Positions 27,626-36,518 are shown, counted from the stretch's first letter. The stretch: 64,000 bases of DNA from Flavobacterium sp. 11 (GCF_002754315.1 NZ_PEFE01000001.1:3224001-3288000), one strand, 5' to 3'. The notes: generated by a model not told the origin, from the letters alone. Made by a program: numbers and translations.

Positions 27626-28735
27626 ATGAAACATTTACAGGAGCGATATCAACGTCAACTAATGCTAAATGAATTTGGATTAGAAGCACAAGAAAAACTT
27701 TCAAACGCTAAAGTATTAGTTATTGGAGCCGGAGGTTTAGGTTGCCCTATTCTACAATATTTAGTTGCTGCTGGTGTTGGGCATATTGGGATTGCAGATG
27801 ATGATGTGGTAAGTTACTCCAATTTAAACCGACAGATTTTATTTGGACAACAAGATGTGGGACGTTTTAAAGTGGCTATTGCCAAAGAAAAACTCCTTTT
27901 GATGAATGACACAATTGATATTAAAACTTGGAAACTGCGCTTTTCGCAAAAGGATTGTATCAATCATTTCAAGGATTATGATATTATTGTTGATGCTACA
28001 GATAATTTTGCCAGCAGGTATTTGATAAATGACGCCTGTGTATTATTTGGCAAACCATTAGTATTTGGGGCAGTTTCAAAATTTGAAGGACAAGTGGCCG
28101 TATTTAATGTTCCAATAAACGAAAAGGAAAAAACAGTCAATTATAGAGATTTATTTCCTGTACCACCAAACAATAATGAAGTTTTAAACTGTTCCGAAGC
28201 AGGAGTTTTAGGAGTATTACCAGGTATGATTGGAGTTTTACAAGCAACGGAAGTAATTAAACTTATAACTGGCATTGGAAAACCATTAACAAACAGAATC
28301 CTGACATACAACGCATTAAATCAGGAGTTTTTCACTATGTATTTGACTCCAAATCCAGAAGCTTCCAACTATATCCCAGCTTCAGTTGAAGCCTTTGAAA
28401 ATACAGATTATGAATGGTTATGCAACTATAGCCCAACTAATGTCAACGAGATTGAATTTGAACAATGGTTGGAAATTAGGGAAAACACTATTTTAGTTGA
28501 TGTACGGGAACTTATAGAGAAGCCCCGTTTAGATTTCTATCCACATTTATCGATTCCTTTGTCCACGTTGCGTTCTAATTTAGATGATTTATTAGATAAA
28601 GAGATTGTATTTGTTTGTCAGTCTGGAAAAAGAAGTTTAAAAGCCGCATTACTATATTTGTCCGTGATGCCAAATGCAAAGGTATATTCACTAAAAGGCG
28701 GAGTTAATGAACTGGTAAAAAAGAAATTAATTTAA
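27626..28735 (+). CDS. moeB: MoeB/ThiF-type adenylyltransferase with C-terminal rhodanese domain
   Basis: A 369-residue E1-like enzyme that adenylates MoaD so that its C-terminus can accept sulfur. The N-terminal ThiF fold shows VLVIGAGGLGCPILQYL and SNLNRQILFG, with DATDNFASRYL for nucleotide binding. The last ~105 residues are a rhodanese domain with VCQSGKRS, where Cys is the sulfur carrier. This fusion can both activate and sulfurate MoaD. The CxxC zinc motifs common in this family are not obvious. It lies directly downstream of moaD. Confidence 0.9.
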   Translation: MKHLQERYQRQLMLNEFGLEAQEKLSNAKVLVIGAGGLGCPILQYLVAAGVGHIGIADDDVVSYSNLNRQILFGQQDVGRFKVAIAKEKLLLMNDTIDIKTWKLRFSQKDCINHFKDYDIIVDATDNFASRYLINDACVLFGKPLVFGAVSKFEGQVAVFNVPINEKEKTVNYRDLFPVPPNNNEVLNCSEAGVLGVLPGMIGVLQATEVIKLITGIGKPLTNRILTYNALNQEFFTMYLTPNPEASNYIPASVEAFENTDYEWLCNYSPTNVNEIEFEQWLEIRENTILVDVRELIEKPRLDFYPHLSIPLSTLRSNLDDLLDKEIVFVCQSGKRSLKAALLYLSVMPNAKVYSLKGGVNELVKKKLI

Positions 28736-28739
28736 TTTT

Positions 28740-28936
28740 ATGGAGCATATAAAAGACAAAAATATTTTTGTTGATAGAGCAATACCCGCTTCATTTATTA
28801 GTGATAGTATTGTAAAACATGCTACAAAAAACACAATTGGTGGTGACAGTATATTTTAGGACAAGTAAGAGCTGATGAAATAAACGGTAAAAATGTAGCC
28901 GTAATTGATTGCTTTTGGTGTTTTATTGTCCAATGA
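28740..28936 (+). pseudogene. moaE remnant: frameshifted and C-terminally truncated molybdopterin synthase large subunit
   Basis: From ATG 28740, 4 bp after moeB, the frame reads like a MoaE N-terminus (KDKNIFVDRAIPASFISDSI...GGDSIF) and hits TAG at 28857-28859. In the next frame the text continues with GQVRADEINGKNVAVID, a MoaE-type segment. Restoring one T in the T-run near 28854-28857 joins the two as SIF-L-GQVRADE. After AVID the similarity stops and a stop follows at 28934-28936, so about half or more of a normal ~140-residue MoaE is missing. The two lesions together argue for real decay rather than a single sequencing error. Confidence 0.75.
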
Positions 28937-29003
28937 TTATTTACATCAATACCTACTTTAAATTATAAATTTTGTAGTTTTACCCGCCTATATTCACCCC
29001 TTC

Positions 29004-29858
29004 ATGAAACTTAAACAGATCAACATACCTCCATTACCCGCCGTACTTTTAGCAATAATAAGCGTACAATCTGGGGCGGCTATCGCCAAAGGCCTTTTTC
29101 CTGCTATTGGTGCTGCCGGGACAGCTTCTTTAAGAATTGGCATCTCCGCATTAATATTATTGGCTGTTTACAGGCCAAACCTAAAAAAAGTAACTGCTGA
29201 CCAATGGAAATTGGTTATTCCTTATGGTTTATCCTTGGGCGCAATGAATTTGATTTTTTATCTTTCCATTGAGAGAATTCCCATTGGACTTGCTGTTACA
29301 CTGGAATTCATAGGTCCGTTATTAGTAGCTGTTTTTGGTTCAAAACGCATCATAGACTTTTTCTGGGTACTTCTTGCTGCGGCAGGAATCGTCTTAATTG
29401 CTCCATGGTCAAATAATGGATTAGATATTTGGGGGATGCTTTTTGCTCTTTTGGCTGGTGCACTTTGGGCGGCTTATATCGTATTAGGAGGGAAAATTTC
29501 AAAAATAATGAAAGGTGGAGACGCAGTTACCATAGGAATGCTATTTGCATCTATACTTATAGTCCCTTTTGGAATTCTAGGAAATGGCTTAAGTAATCTT
29601 ACGCCTCAACTTTTAGGTTTAGGGGTAGCACTCGCGCTATTATCCAGTGCAATTCCTTTCACATTAGAAATGAAAGCTCTCGGACAACTTCCTGCACGTA
29701 CTTTCAGTATTCTAATGAGTTTAGAACCTGCTGCAGCATCAATTTGTGCTTTTATATTTTTACAGGAATACCTTACTTTTAATGAAATTTTAGCGGTTGT
29801 TTTTGTGGTAATAGCTTCTGCCGGATCAACAATTACTTCAAAAACGCAAGAACATTAA
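29004..29858 (+). CDS. EamA/DMT family exporter (RhtA-like)
   Basis: A 284-residue inner membrane protein with ten hydrophobic segments arranged as two EamA repeats. The text GLAVTLEFIGPLLVAVFGSKR and the second-half MSLEPAAASICAFIFLQE are typical of RhtA-like threonine/homoserine or general metabolite exporters. It stands alone between the moaE remnant and a strong terminator, so it is likely a single-gene unit. The substrate cannot be assigned from sequence. Confidence 0.85.
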   Translation: MKLKQINIPPLPAVLLAIISVQSGAAIAKGLFPAIGAAGTASLRIGISALILLAVYRPNLKKVTADQWKLVIPYGLSLGAMNLIFYLSIERIPIGLAVTLEFIGPLLVAVFGSKRIIDFFWVLLAAAGIVLIAPWSNNGLDIWGMLFALLAGALWAAYIVLGGKISKIMKGGDAVTIGMLFASILIVPFGILGNGLSNLTPQLLGLGVALALLSSAIPFTLEMKALGQLPARTFSILMSLEPAAASICAFIFLQEYLTFNEILAVVFVVIASAGSTITSKTQEH

Positions 29859-29936
29859 AATTTTCAGTACTGTTTTAAATACTTTCGATGATTTAATTTA
29901 AAAACCTGCTGATTAAAAAAAAGGACTACTACAATA

Positions 29937-29974
29937 TAAAAACAGCTGCTTATCACAAGCAGCTGTTTTTTTTT
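29937..29974 (+). terminator. Strong Rho-independent terminator after the EamA exporter gene
   Basis: An 11-bp perfect stem AACAGCTGCTT/AAGCAGCTGTT closes a 5-nt loop. An A-run precedes it and a T-run follows, so it may work in both directions. Confidence 0.85.
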
Positions 29975-30063
29975 ATAAATGATAAAAAAGCATTGCTCCT
30001 ACTACTGATTTCCTTCTTATATTTTTTCCTTTTCTAATTTATTTTTTGAAAAAACTTTCCTGT

Positions 30064-30107
30064 GTGATAAATGTTACTGTACGTGGAATTTAAACTGACA
30101 ATCTTTG
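30064..30107 (+). promoter_or_regulatory. Crp-type operator plus -7 box upstream of TSUP copy 1
   Basis: GTGATAAATGTTAC at 30064-30077 is one of five near-identical 14-bp dyads in the window. The -7-like box AATCTTTG (7 of 8 to TAnnTTTG) ends at 30107, 36.5 bp from the dyad centre. There is no TTG at the -33 position. The gene starts at 30129. Confidence 0.7.
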
Positions 30108-30128
30108 CAGTATAAAATTTTACAACTT

Positions 30129-30926
30129 ATGGAATATATCGGTTATTTTACATCAATACTCATTGGCGTTGCATTGGGATTAATAGGCGGTGGCGGCAGT
30201 ATTCTTACCGTACCAGTTTTAGTCTATTTATTTGCTATTGAACCCGTTTTAGCAACTGCTTATTCCTTATTTATTGTAGGTCTTACAAGTGCTGTGGGCA
30301 CTGTGGGCTATTTCAAAAAAGGGTTAGTAAATATCAAAACGGCAATTGTTTTTGGTATTCCGTCAATCATTGCGGTTTTTACCACAAGAGCTTTTATTGT
30401 TCCTGCAATCCCAAAAGAAGTGTTTTCCATTGGCGAATTTATAGTTACAAAAAACTTGTTGATGATGTTACTTTTTGCCGTAATTATGATTGCCGCATCG
30501 TATAGCATGATCAAAAAAGATAAAAAAATTATAAACGAAAAGTCCGAAGAACAAAAATTCAATTACCCACTCATACTTATCGAAGGTGCAATTGTTGGCG
30601 TTATCACCGGATTAGTGGGAGCCGGCGGCGGTTTCTTAATTATACCGGCATTAGTCGTATTAAGTAAGCTTCCTATGAAAGAAGCAGTTGGAACATCATT
30701 AGTAATTATAGCTGCAAAATCGTTGATTGGTTTCTTTGGAGAAGGAGGAGAAAATGGAATCAATTGGCAATTTCTGATTACCATTTCAACATTTGCAATT
30801 GTTGGAATTTTCATTGGCACAGCATTATCAAAAAAAATTAATGGAGACAAACTGAAACCCGCATTTGGTTGGTTTGTTTTAGTAATGGGAATTTATATTA
30901 TAACCAAAGAGCTTTTTCTAAAATAA
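30129..30926 (+). CDS. TSUP (TauE/SafE) family permease, sulfur-island copy 1
   Basis: A 265-residue membrane protein with two glycine-rich repeats: LGLIGGGGSILTVPVLVYLF near residue 15 and GLVGAGGGFLIIPALVVL near 170. ATG 30129 (MEYIGYF) is chosen because its paralogue at 49314 begins MEYLGYF, and because the longer frame starts inside the promoter box. The family carries sulfite, thiosulfate or sulfonates. It has its own Crp-type promoter and is followed by a terminator, so it is monocistronic. Probably an exporter or importer of sulfur anions in the same regulon as the persulfide dioxygenases. Confidence 0.88.
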   Translation: MEYIGYFTSILIGVALGLIGGGGSILTVPVLVYLFAIEPVLATAYSLFIVGLTSAVGTVGYFKKGLVNIKTAIVFGIPSIIAVFTTRAFIVPAIPKEVFSIGEFIVTKNLLMMLLFAVIMIAASYSMIKKDKKIINEKSEEQKFNYPLILIEGAIVGVITGLVGAGGGFLIIPALVVLSKLPMKEAVGTSLVIIAAKSLIGFFGEGGENGINWQFLITISTFAIVGIFIGTALSKKINGDKLKPAFGWFVLVMGIYIITKELFLK

Positions 30927-30977
30927 AATTTAATAAAAAATCGAAACTAAATTGAATTTTAAAAGTCACTTTAAAAC

Positions 30978-31020
30978 AAAAAATCCTTCTCCTTTAATAC
31001 TAAAATGAGAAGGATTTTTA
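30978..31020 (+). terminator. Rho-independent terminator after TSUP copy 1
   Basis: An 11-bp stem AAATCCTTCTC/GAGAAGGATTT is flanked by A and T runs, about 55 bp after the stop codon. Confidence 0.85.
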
Positions 31021-31245
31021 GTTTCAATTGCATTTAAACTCAAAATTATCTATTCCAATTCAGAAGAAAAACATTGTAACAAGCCTATTTGGCAAAAAAA
31101 TAATTAAAAAAAATATTTGTTTTAGTTCACTCATTCAGAGAACTATAAATGATTGAATAATCGCCAAAGCATTTTTTAACAACATGCAAAAAGCAACCTT
31201 TCATTCTCTTTGACATCCTTAGAGCAACAAATAAATTTAATAATT
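31021..31245. other. Non-coding stretch before the small lipoprotein gene
   Basis: Together with the terminator just upstream, this makes about 320 bp without a gene. It is A/T-rich and I see no open frame of note. A promoter for the lipoprotein gene must lie here but no TAnnTTTG box stands out. Confidence 0.4.
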
Positions 31246-31647
31246 ATGAAAAATTTCAGATTACAAGCAGCAGTCATTGTACTATTAATTTCAACAGCTT
31301 TCGTATCATGCAGCGATGATGACAACACACCAAATGCAGTGACTAAAAGTTCATTGGTAACAAAAGTAGAAGGTGCTGTAACCGGTGACATAAATGTTGA
31401 AGTTCCTTTAACTGTGACTTTTTCAGTGGACAACAATTGTGGGTCTTATAACAAGTTTATCGAAACTGCAGCTGCCAACACAAAAACGATTGAAGTGGAA
31501 TCAAAGTATGAAGGAACAGGTTGTGGAACGACTCCAACAAGCAAAACTGTTGTTTACAAGTTCAAATCGACAGCTGTGGGAACTTACAATTTAAAATTCA
31601 AGAAAACGGCTACTGAGTTTGTAACACACACTATAGTTATTGATTAG
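31246..31647 (+). CDS. Small lipoprotein of unknown function
   Basis: A 133-residue protein with a lipoprotein signal: a charged start (MKNFRLQ), a hydrophobic stretch and the lipobox FVSC at about residue 22, followed by an acidic SDDDN linker. This suggests anchoring in a membrane facing the periplasm or surface. ATG 31246 gives the proper signal; the frame start at 31210 would put charged residues ahead of it. The mature part is a beta-rich domain with two cysteines (NNCGSYNKF and GTGCGTT) that could form a disulfide. I do not recognise the family. It has its own terminator and no Crp-type site upstream. Confidence 0.75.
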   Translation: MKNFRLQAAVIVLLISTAFVSCSDDDNTPNAVTKSSLVTKVEGAVTGDINVEVPLTVTFSVDNNCGSYNKFIETAAANTKTIEVESKYEGTGCGTTPTSKTVVYKFKSTAVGTYNLKFKKTATEFVTHTIVID

Positions 31648-31675
31648 TTTTTTGGGTTTGGTTAATTAATGATAG

Positions 31676-31706
31676 AAACACCAGTTGAATAGCTGGTGTT
31701 TTTTTA
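31676..31706 (+). terminator. Rho-independent terminator after the small lipoprotein gene
   Basis: A 9-bp stem AAACACCAG/CTGGTGTTT with an 8-nt loop is followed by a T-run. Confidence 0.8.
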
Positions 31707-31795
31707 TTTTTTAAAAGTAGTTATGCGTTGCAATTCCCACAAAACACAAAATTTATATTTTAAAAATTTACAATTATGGCAACTTTTTTTGTTAT

Positions 31796-31839
31796 GTAAC
31801 ATTTGTCACTATCTTCCTTAAATTCATGCTATATCTTTG
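31796..31839 (+). promoter_or_regulatory. Crp-type operator plus -7 box upstream of MBL-rhodanese copy 1
   Basis: GTAACATTTGTCAC at 31796-31809 is the reverse-orientation form of the shared dyad (GTGACAAATGTTAC). TATCTTTG at 31832-31839 matches TAnnTTTG exactly and its last base is 36.5 bp from the dyad centre. No TTG occurs at -33. The gene starts at 31873. Confidence 0.75.
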
Positions 31840-31872
31840 TATTATAATTTAATAAAGAAAAAATTTAAGAAT

Positions 31873-33291
31873 ATGAAAATAGAACAAATATATACAGGAT
31901 GTTTAGCACAAGGTGCTTATTATATTACTTCAAATGGTGAAGCTGCCATTATTGATCCGCTTCGTGAAACTGAACCTTATATGGAAAGACTGGAAAAAGA
32001 CGGTGTGAAATTAAAATACATTTTCGAAACCCATTTCCATGCTGATTTTGTTTCAGGACATTTAGATTTGAGCAAAAAAACCGGAGCCGAAATTGTTTAT
32101 GGTCCCAATGCCAATCCTGAGTTTGAATTTATTTCTGCCAAAGACAACCAAGAATTTGCAATTGGCAACATCAAAATAAAAGTATTGCACACGCCAGGTC
32201 ACACTATGGAAAGTACCACGTACTTATTAATAGATGAAAACGGAAAAGACCACGCCATTTTCTCTGGAGACACTTTATTTATTGGCGACGTTGGCCGACC
32301 AGATTTAGCTCAAAAAGCAGCACACATGACACAAGACGAACTGGCTGCCATATTATTCCATTCGTTAAGAGACAAAGTAATGACGCTGGCAGATGATGTA
32401 ATCGTATATCCAGCTCACGGCGCGGGTTCTGCTTGTGGAAAAAATATGAGCAAAGAAACTGTTTCAACCATTGGTGAACAAAAAGCAACAAACTATGCTT
32501 TGCGCGCCAATATGACTGAGACCGAATTTGTACAAGAAGTTACCGAAGGTTTATTACCTCCACCAGCCTATTTTGGGATGAACGTTGCCATGAACAAAAA
32601 AGGAATTGAAAGCTTTGAAAATGTCTTTAATAACGGAATGAGAGCAATTAATGCAACTGAATTTGAAGCTGTAGCAGAAGAAACCGGTGCTTTAATCTTG
32701 GATACCAGAGACAATGGTAATTTTGCAAAAGGATATGTGCCACAGTCCATAAATATTGGTATCAATGGCGATTTTGCTCCTTGGGTTGGTGCTTTAATTG
32801 CCAATGTAAAACAACCGATTATTTTAGTGACTGAACCGGGACTCGAAGAAGAAACCGTAACGCGCTTAACACGAGTTGGGTTTGATAATTTAATAGGACA
32901 TTTAGAAGGCGGCTTTGAAGCTTGGAAAAAAGCCGGTTTTGAAATCGATACTGTAAATCGCATCACTGCGGAACAATTTGCAGAAGAAGTGAAAATTGGC
33001 GAAAGCAAAATAATCGATGTCCGTAAAGAAAGCGAGTATGAGGCAGAACATGTTGATGAAGCTTACAGCCGACCATTAGCCTATATCAATGATTGGGTAA
33101 AGGACATCAATCCTGAAGAACATTTTTACATGCATTGTGCCGGAGGATACCGAAGTATGATGGCCGCATCAATTTTGCAAGCACGAGGATATCGAAACTT
33201 TACAGAAATTGAAGGTGGTTTTGGAGCGATAGCTAAAACTACAGTTCCTAAGACTGATTTCGTTTGTCAAAGCAAAGTATTAAAATCATAA
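31873..33291 (+). CDS. Persulfide dioxygenase-like MBL protein with two rhodanese domains, copy 1
   Basis: A 472-residue cytoplasmic protein. Residues ~1-240 are a metallo-beta-lactamase fold with the metal ligands of persulfide dioxygenases (ETHFHADFVSGH, LHTPGHTMES, FSGDTLFIGD, YPAHGAGSACGK). Two rhodanese domains follow. The first lacks a cysteine at its active loop (VTEPGLEEE). The second has HCAGGYRS. It would oxidise glutathione- or other low-molecular-weight persulfide to sulfite and pass sulfane sulfur to acceptors. ATG 31873 is chosen because the upstream TTG frame start lies in the -7 box. It is paralogous to 50182. A rhodanese follows 11 bp later. Confidence 0.9.
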   Translation: MKIEQIYTGCLAQGAYYITSNGEAAIIDPLRETEPYMERLEKDGVKLKYIFETHFHADFVSGHLDLSKKTGAEIVYGPNANPEFEFISAKDNQEFAIGNIKIKVLHTPGHTMESTTYLLIDENGKDHAIFSGDTLFIGDVGRPDLAQKAAHMTQDELAAILFHSLRDKVMTLADDVIVYPAHGAGSACGKNMSKETVSTIGEQKATNYALRANMTETEFVQEVTEGLLPPPAYFGMNVAMNKKGIESFENVFNNGMRAINATEFEAVAEETGALILDTRDNGNFAKGYVPQSINIGINGDFAPWVGALIANVKQPIILVTEPGLEEETVTRLTRVGFDNLIGHLEGGFEAWKKAGFEIDTVNRITAEQFAEEVKIGESKIIDVRKESEYEAEHVDEAYSRPLAYINDWVKDINPEEHFYMHCAGGYRSMMAASILQARGYRNFTEIEGGFGAIAKTTVPKTDFVCQSKVLKS

Positions 33292-33302
33292 AACAAATAA
33301 TT

Positions 33303-33620
33303 ATGTTCGGAATTTTTAAAAATATGTTTTCAAAAAAAGACACAACACAAATGGAAAAATTAGTAAAAGAAGGTGCGTTTCTAGTAGATGTTCGCACGCC
33401 TGCAGAATTTGCAGAAGGTCACGTAAAAGGATCCACAAATATTCCTTTGGATCAAGTACCGAATCAATTGGCTGAATTTAAAGGAAAAGAACACATTATT
33501 GTTTTCTGCCGAAGCGGGAATCGCAGCGGTCAAGCCAAAATGATTTTGGAACAAAATGGTTTTAAAAACGTAACAAATGGTGGTACTTGGATGGATGTAA
33601 ATGAAGCGATAAGCAAATAA
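33303..33620 (+). CDS. Single-domain rhodanese (sulfurtransferase)
   Basis: A 105-residue cytoplasmic rhodanese with FLVDVRTPAEFAEGHVKGSTNIP and the active loop FCRSGNRSGQA, where the Cys carries sulfane sulfur. ATG 33303 fits the family length; the upstream frame from 33264 overlaps the end of the preceding gene. It is 11 bp after the MBL-rhodanese gene and so likely shares its Crp-type promoter. It ends at a very stable hairpin. Confidence 0.9.
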   Translation: MFGIFKNMFSKKDTTQMEKLVKEGAFLVDVRTPAEFAEGHVKGSTNIPLDQVPNQLAEFKGKEHIIVFCRSGNRSGQAKMILEQNGFKNVTNGGTWMDVNEAISK

Positions 33621-33640
33621 ACAGAGGTGCAATTAAAGTA

Positions 33641-33685
33641 GTGTGCAGTTTAAAACAAGAAATATATTTGTTTTAAACTGCACAC
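33641..33685 (+). terminator. Long perfect hairpin, probable terminator, containing a TATATTTG box
   Basis: An 18-bp perfect stem (33641-33658 with 33668-33685) closes a 9-nt loop. The tail has few T residues, so it is either a weak terminator or an RNA-stabilising structure. TATATTTG at 33663-33670, in the loop and right arm, matches the -7 consensus for the downstream gene, but no TTG is present at the right distance. Confidence 0.6.
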
Positions 33686-33822
33686 TTATTTAGAAATCGA
33701 AATTTGATGTAAATAAAGAAGTAAATTTGATAGACTTTTTAAGAGATACTAATGAATTTATTGCATTAAATGTAACAAAGACTACCGAACTGCTTTTTGA
33801 AATTAACTCGAAAAAAACTGAT

Positions 33823-34128
33823 ATGAAAGATACAAAGGCAATAAACAAAGACTTAATTTTAAGAGAACGATTAGCGCTACAACGAACAGTGCTGGCCAAT
33901 CAATCTACATTTCTTGCCTTCCTGAGAACGGCAATGTACTTTTTGATTGCAGGATTGAGTTTGCGAAATTTATTAAAAGTTGAAAATAGTTTCCTGATTG
34001 AAATGGCGCTGTTTGTTATTTCATTCGTGATACTTTTACTTGGAACTCTTAACTATTTCAAGCATAAAAAATCCATTTCCGAAAACAAAAAGCACATTGG
34101 TGATTACCAATTAGAATATTACGAGTAA
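33823..34128 (+). CDS. DUF202 family membrane protein
   Basis: A 101-residue protein with a cytoplasmic start (LILRERLALQRTVLANQSTFLAFLRTA, the DUF202 signature) and two transmembrane segments. I prefer ATG 33823, which gives the usual family length. An upstream frame with TTG at 33727 would add 32 residues without similarity to the family. Function unknown. It lies between rhodanese and MFS genes in the sulfur island. No Crp-type site precedes it. Confidence 0.7.
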   Translation: MKDTKAINKDLILRERLALQRTVLANQSTFLAFLRTAMYFLIAGLSLRNLLKVENSFLIEMALFVISFVILLLGTLNYFKHKKSISENKKHIGDYQLEYYE

Positions 34129-34235
34129 TTCCAGTACAACTCTTTTTAATGCCTTACTTCCTATTGCTACATCAAGAATAAATGGAAAATATTGGTCCTT
34201 TTGGGAATTAAAAACAAACCATTCAACAATAGAAT

Positions 34236-35459
34236 ATGAATACTATGAAACTCGGGCTAAAGGAAAATTGGAAACAATTTACCATTTTGGTAATCGTAAA
34301 TGCTTTTGTTGGCGGGATGATAGGAATGGAAAGAACGATTATTCCAAAATTTGCCGAAATTGAATTTGGTATTGCTTCAAAAACAGCTATTCTTTCCTTT
34401 ATAACTGCCTTTGGAATTACTAAAGCTATCACCAATTATTTTACAGGAAAATTGGCAAACCGTTTCGGGAGAAAAAATTTACTCCTGTTTGGATGGGCTC
34501 TCGCGATTCCTATTCCTTTCATTTTGATATATGCAGAAACATGGAATTGGGTGATTTTTGCCAATATTCTGTTGGGAATTAGTCAAGGACTTACTTGGAG
34601 CAGTACGGTGGTGATGAAAATTGATTTGGTTGGAGAAAAAGATCGCGGACTGGCAATGGGACTCAATGAATTTGCCGGTTATTTTGCCGTTGGATTAGTT
34701 GCTTTCCTGTCAGGCTATATCGCCCAAAAATATGGCATTACACCCTACCCTTTTTACTTGGGAATTGGAATTTCGATAATTGGTTTTTTATTGACTTTGT
34801 TTTTTGTAAAAGATACCAGAGTATTTGTACACCAAGAAAACACCACCAATAAAACAGAAAAATTAGAAAACATTTTTCTGGAAACCACTTTCAAAAACAA
34901 AACTTTAAGTGCTGTTACGCAAGCTGGATTAGTCAATAATTTGAATGATGGCATGATTTGGGGACTTTTGCCTATTGTCTTACTTTCTTTGAACTACGAC
35001 TCTGAAAACATTGGCGTCATAACAGCTATTTATCCCACCGTTTGGGGTTTTGGACAATTGATAACCGGAAAAATGTCGGATATATATTCGAAGAAAAAGA
35101 TGCTTTTTTGGGGAATGTTGGTACAGGGAATTGCAATTCTTTTTATTCCTTTTAGTACAGAAATGTATCAATTAGCAACTATTTCAGCCTTGTTGGGTTT
35201 TGGAACTGCTTTAGTTTATCCTACTTTTTTATCTGCCATTGCACAAGCCACAAATCCAACTCAAAGAGCGGAAAGCATTGGTACATTTAGACTTTGGAGG
35301 GATTTAGGTTATGCGATAGGCGCGATTATTTCAGGAATAACCGCTGATTTATTTGGGGTAAATTATGCTATTATATTGATAGGTGCTATCACGATTCTAT
35401 CGTCTGTAATAATCGAAGTTCGTATGCCGAAAGACCATTTGCAAAAGACAAATAACTAA
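34236..35459 (+). CDS. MFS transporter
   Basis: A 407-residue inner membrane protein with about 12 hydrophobic segments and the family motif GKLANRFGRKNLLLFGW after TM2. A second copy of the loop motif is GKMSDIYSKKKMLFWG. Substrate unknown. It is followed 10 bp later by a rhodanese gene, so a sulfur compound is a reasonable guess. ATG 34245 is an alternative start. Confidence 0.82.
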   Translation: MNTMKLGLKENWKQFTILVIVNAFVGGMIGMERTIIPKFAEIEFGIASKTAILSFITAFGITKAITNYFTGKLANRFGRKNLLLFGWALAIPIPFILIYAETWNWVIFANILLGISQGLTWSSTVVMKIDLVGEKDRGLAMGLNEFAGYFAVGLVAFLSGYIAQKYGITPYPFYLGIGISIIGFLLTLFFVKDTRVFVHQENTTNKTEKLENIFLETTFKNKTLSAVTQAGLVNNLNDGMIWGLLPIVLLSLNYDSENIGVITAIYPTVWGFGQLITGKMSDIYSKKKMLFWGMLVQGIAILFIPFSTEMYQLATISALLGFGTALVYPTFLSAIAQATNPTQRAESIGTFRLWRDLGYAIGAIISGITADLFGVNYAIILIGAITILSSVIIEVRMPKDHLQKTNN

Positions 35460-35469
35460 TACAATCAAC

Positions 35470-35790
35470 ATGAAAGAAATAGATAGCACCTCAAATGAAT
35501 GTATTTCAGTTGAAGAGACAAAACAAGCGCTTCAGCAAAATGAAAAAATACAGATTATTGATGTCCGTTCCAAAGAAGAATTCGAAAACAATCATATTCC
35601 GGATGCCATAAATATTGCTTTGTCAGAAATTGAAAACCAAATACATCAAATTAAAAAAGATCATACAATTATCATCGCTTGTGGCAAAGGTGGAGGAAGG
35701 TCGATGGATGGCGCTAAAATTTTAAAAGAAATGGGATACAATGCCAACTGGCTTTGCGGTGGAACAAATGAGTGGTTGAATTTAAAATAA
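35470..35790 (+). CDS. Rhodanese-like protein
   Basis: A 106-residue single rhodanese domain with IIDVRSKEEFENNHIPDAINI and an active loop ACGKGGGRSMDGA. The Cys is kept but the loop is glycine-rich and unlike the usual CRSGxRS, so substrate specificity may differ. It follows the MFS gene by 10 bp and probably belongs to the same transcript. Confidence 0.85.
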   Translation: MKEIDSTSNECISVEETKQALQQNEKIQIIDVRSKEEFENNHIPDAINIALSEIENQIHQIKKDHTIIIACGKGGGRSMDGAKILKEMGYNANWLCGGTNEWLNLK

Positions 35791-35851
35791 ACTATAAAGT
35801 TAAAGTCAATATTCTTTCTTTTCAGAAAGTAATGCTACAAAAACATAAAAA

Positions 35852-36421
35852 ATGAACTGGAAAACACCTAAAAAATCTACTCTGCAAAATATTGCTTTTA
35901 TCCTATTTATAGCACTGCTTCTGTTTAGTCCTTTGGGGACTTTTGTAAAAATACAATTAAACCGCTTGATTGTTTTTTCACCTAAAACTATTGCTGTAAC
36001 GGATCAAAAAATGCTTTCCAGTTACCAATGGCAATTAGTTGATGCTTCGGGGCAGCGTGTGACATTAGAAGACTATGAAGGGAAAATGATATTCATTAAT
36101 TTCTGGGCCACTTGGTGTCCGCCTTGCATTGCCGAAATGCCAAGTATACAAAAATTATATGTTGATTATCAGGATAAAATTGTCTTTTTGTTTGTGACAA
36201 CGGATTCTTTTGAAAAAGCAAATGCGTTTATGGTAAAAGAAAATTTAACGCTTCCTATATATCAATCGGTTACAAATCCTCCTTTAGAAATGAAGTCATC
36301 AACAATTCCTGCCACATATCTTATTGACAAACAAGGAAATGTAATTTTAGCAAAAATTGGCACTGCAAATTGGAATAGTGATTCGTTCCGAGAAAAGTTA
36401 GATTATTACATTAGAAAATAA
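35852..36421 (+). CDS. Membrane-anchored TlpA/ResA-like thioredoxin
   Basis: A 189-residue protein with an N-terminal hydrophobic anchor (residues ~13-33) and a periplasmic thioredoxin fold. The active site is WATWCPPCIAEMP and a cis-proline region follows at SSTIPATYLID. Such proteins reduce disulfides for cytochrome c maturation or deliver electrons to secreted redox enzymes. It precedes a transporter and c-type cytochrome block, so maturation or re-reduction of those periplasmic partners is plausible. Confidence 0.87.
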   Translation: MNWKTPKKSTLQNIAFILFIALLLFSPLGTFVKIQLNRLIVFSPKTIAVTDQKMLSSYQWQLVDASGQRVTLEDYEGKMIFINFWATWCPPCIAEMPSIQKLYVDYQDKIVFLFVTTDSFEKANAFMVKENLTLPIYQSVTNPPLEMKSSTIPATYLIDKQGNVILAKIGTANWNSDSFREKLDYYIRK

Positions 36422-36455
36422 AATCAATGTAATTTTTTAAAATCTTTTTTGTTGT

Positions 36456-36499
36456 GTGACAAAAGTAACACAACTCCTCATTTATAAGTATAATCTTTG
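36456..36499 (+). promoter_or_regulatory. Crp-type operator plus -7 box upstream of the YeeE-TsdA genes
   Basis: GTGACAAAAGTAAC at 36456-36469 is a member of the shared dyad family. AATCTTTG ends at 36499, again 36.5 bp from the dyad centre. The 14 nt AATCTTTGCAGTAT are identical to those at the 30064 promoter. The gene starts at 36519. Confidence 0.72.
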
Positions 36500-36518
36500 C
36501 AGTATTAAATCAACAAAT

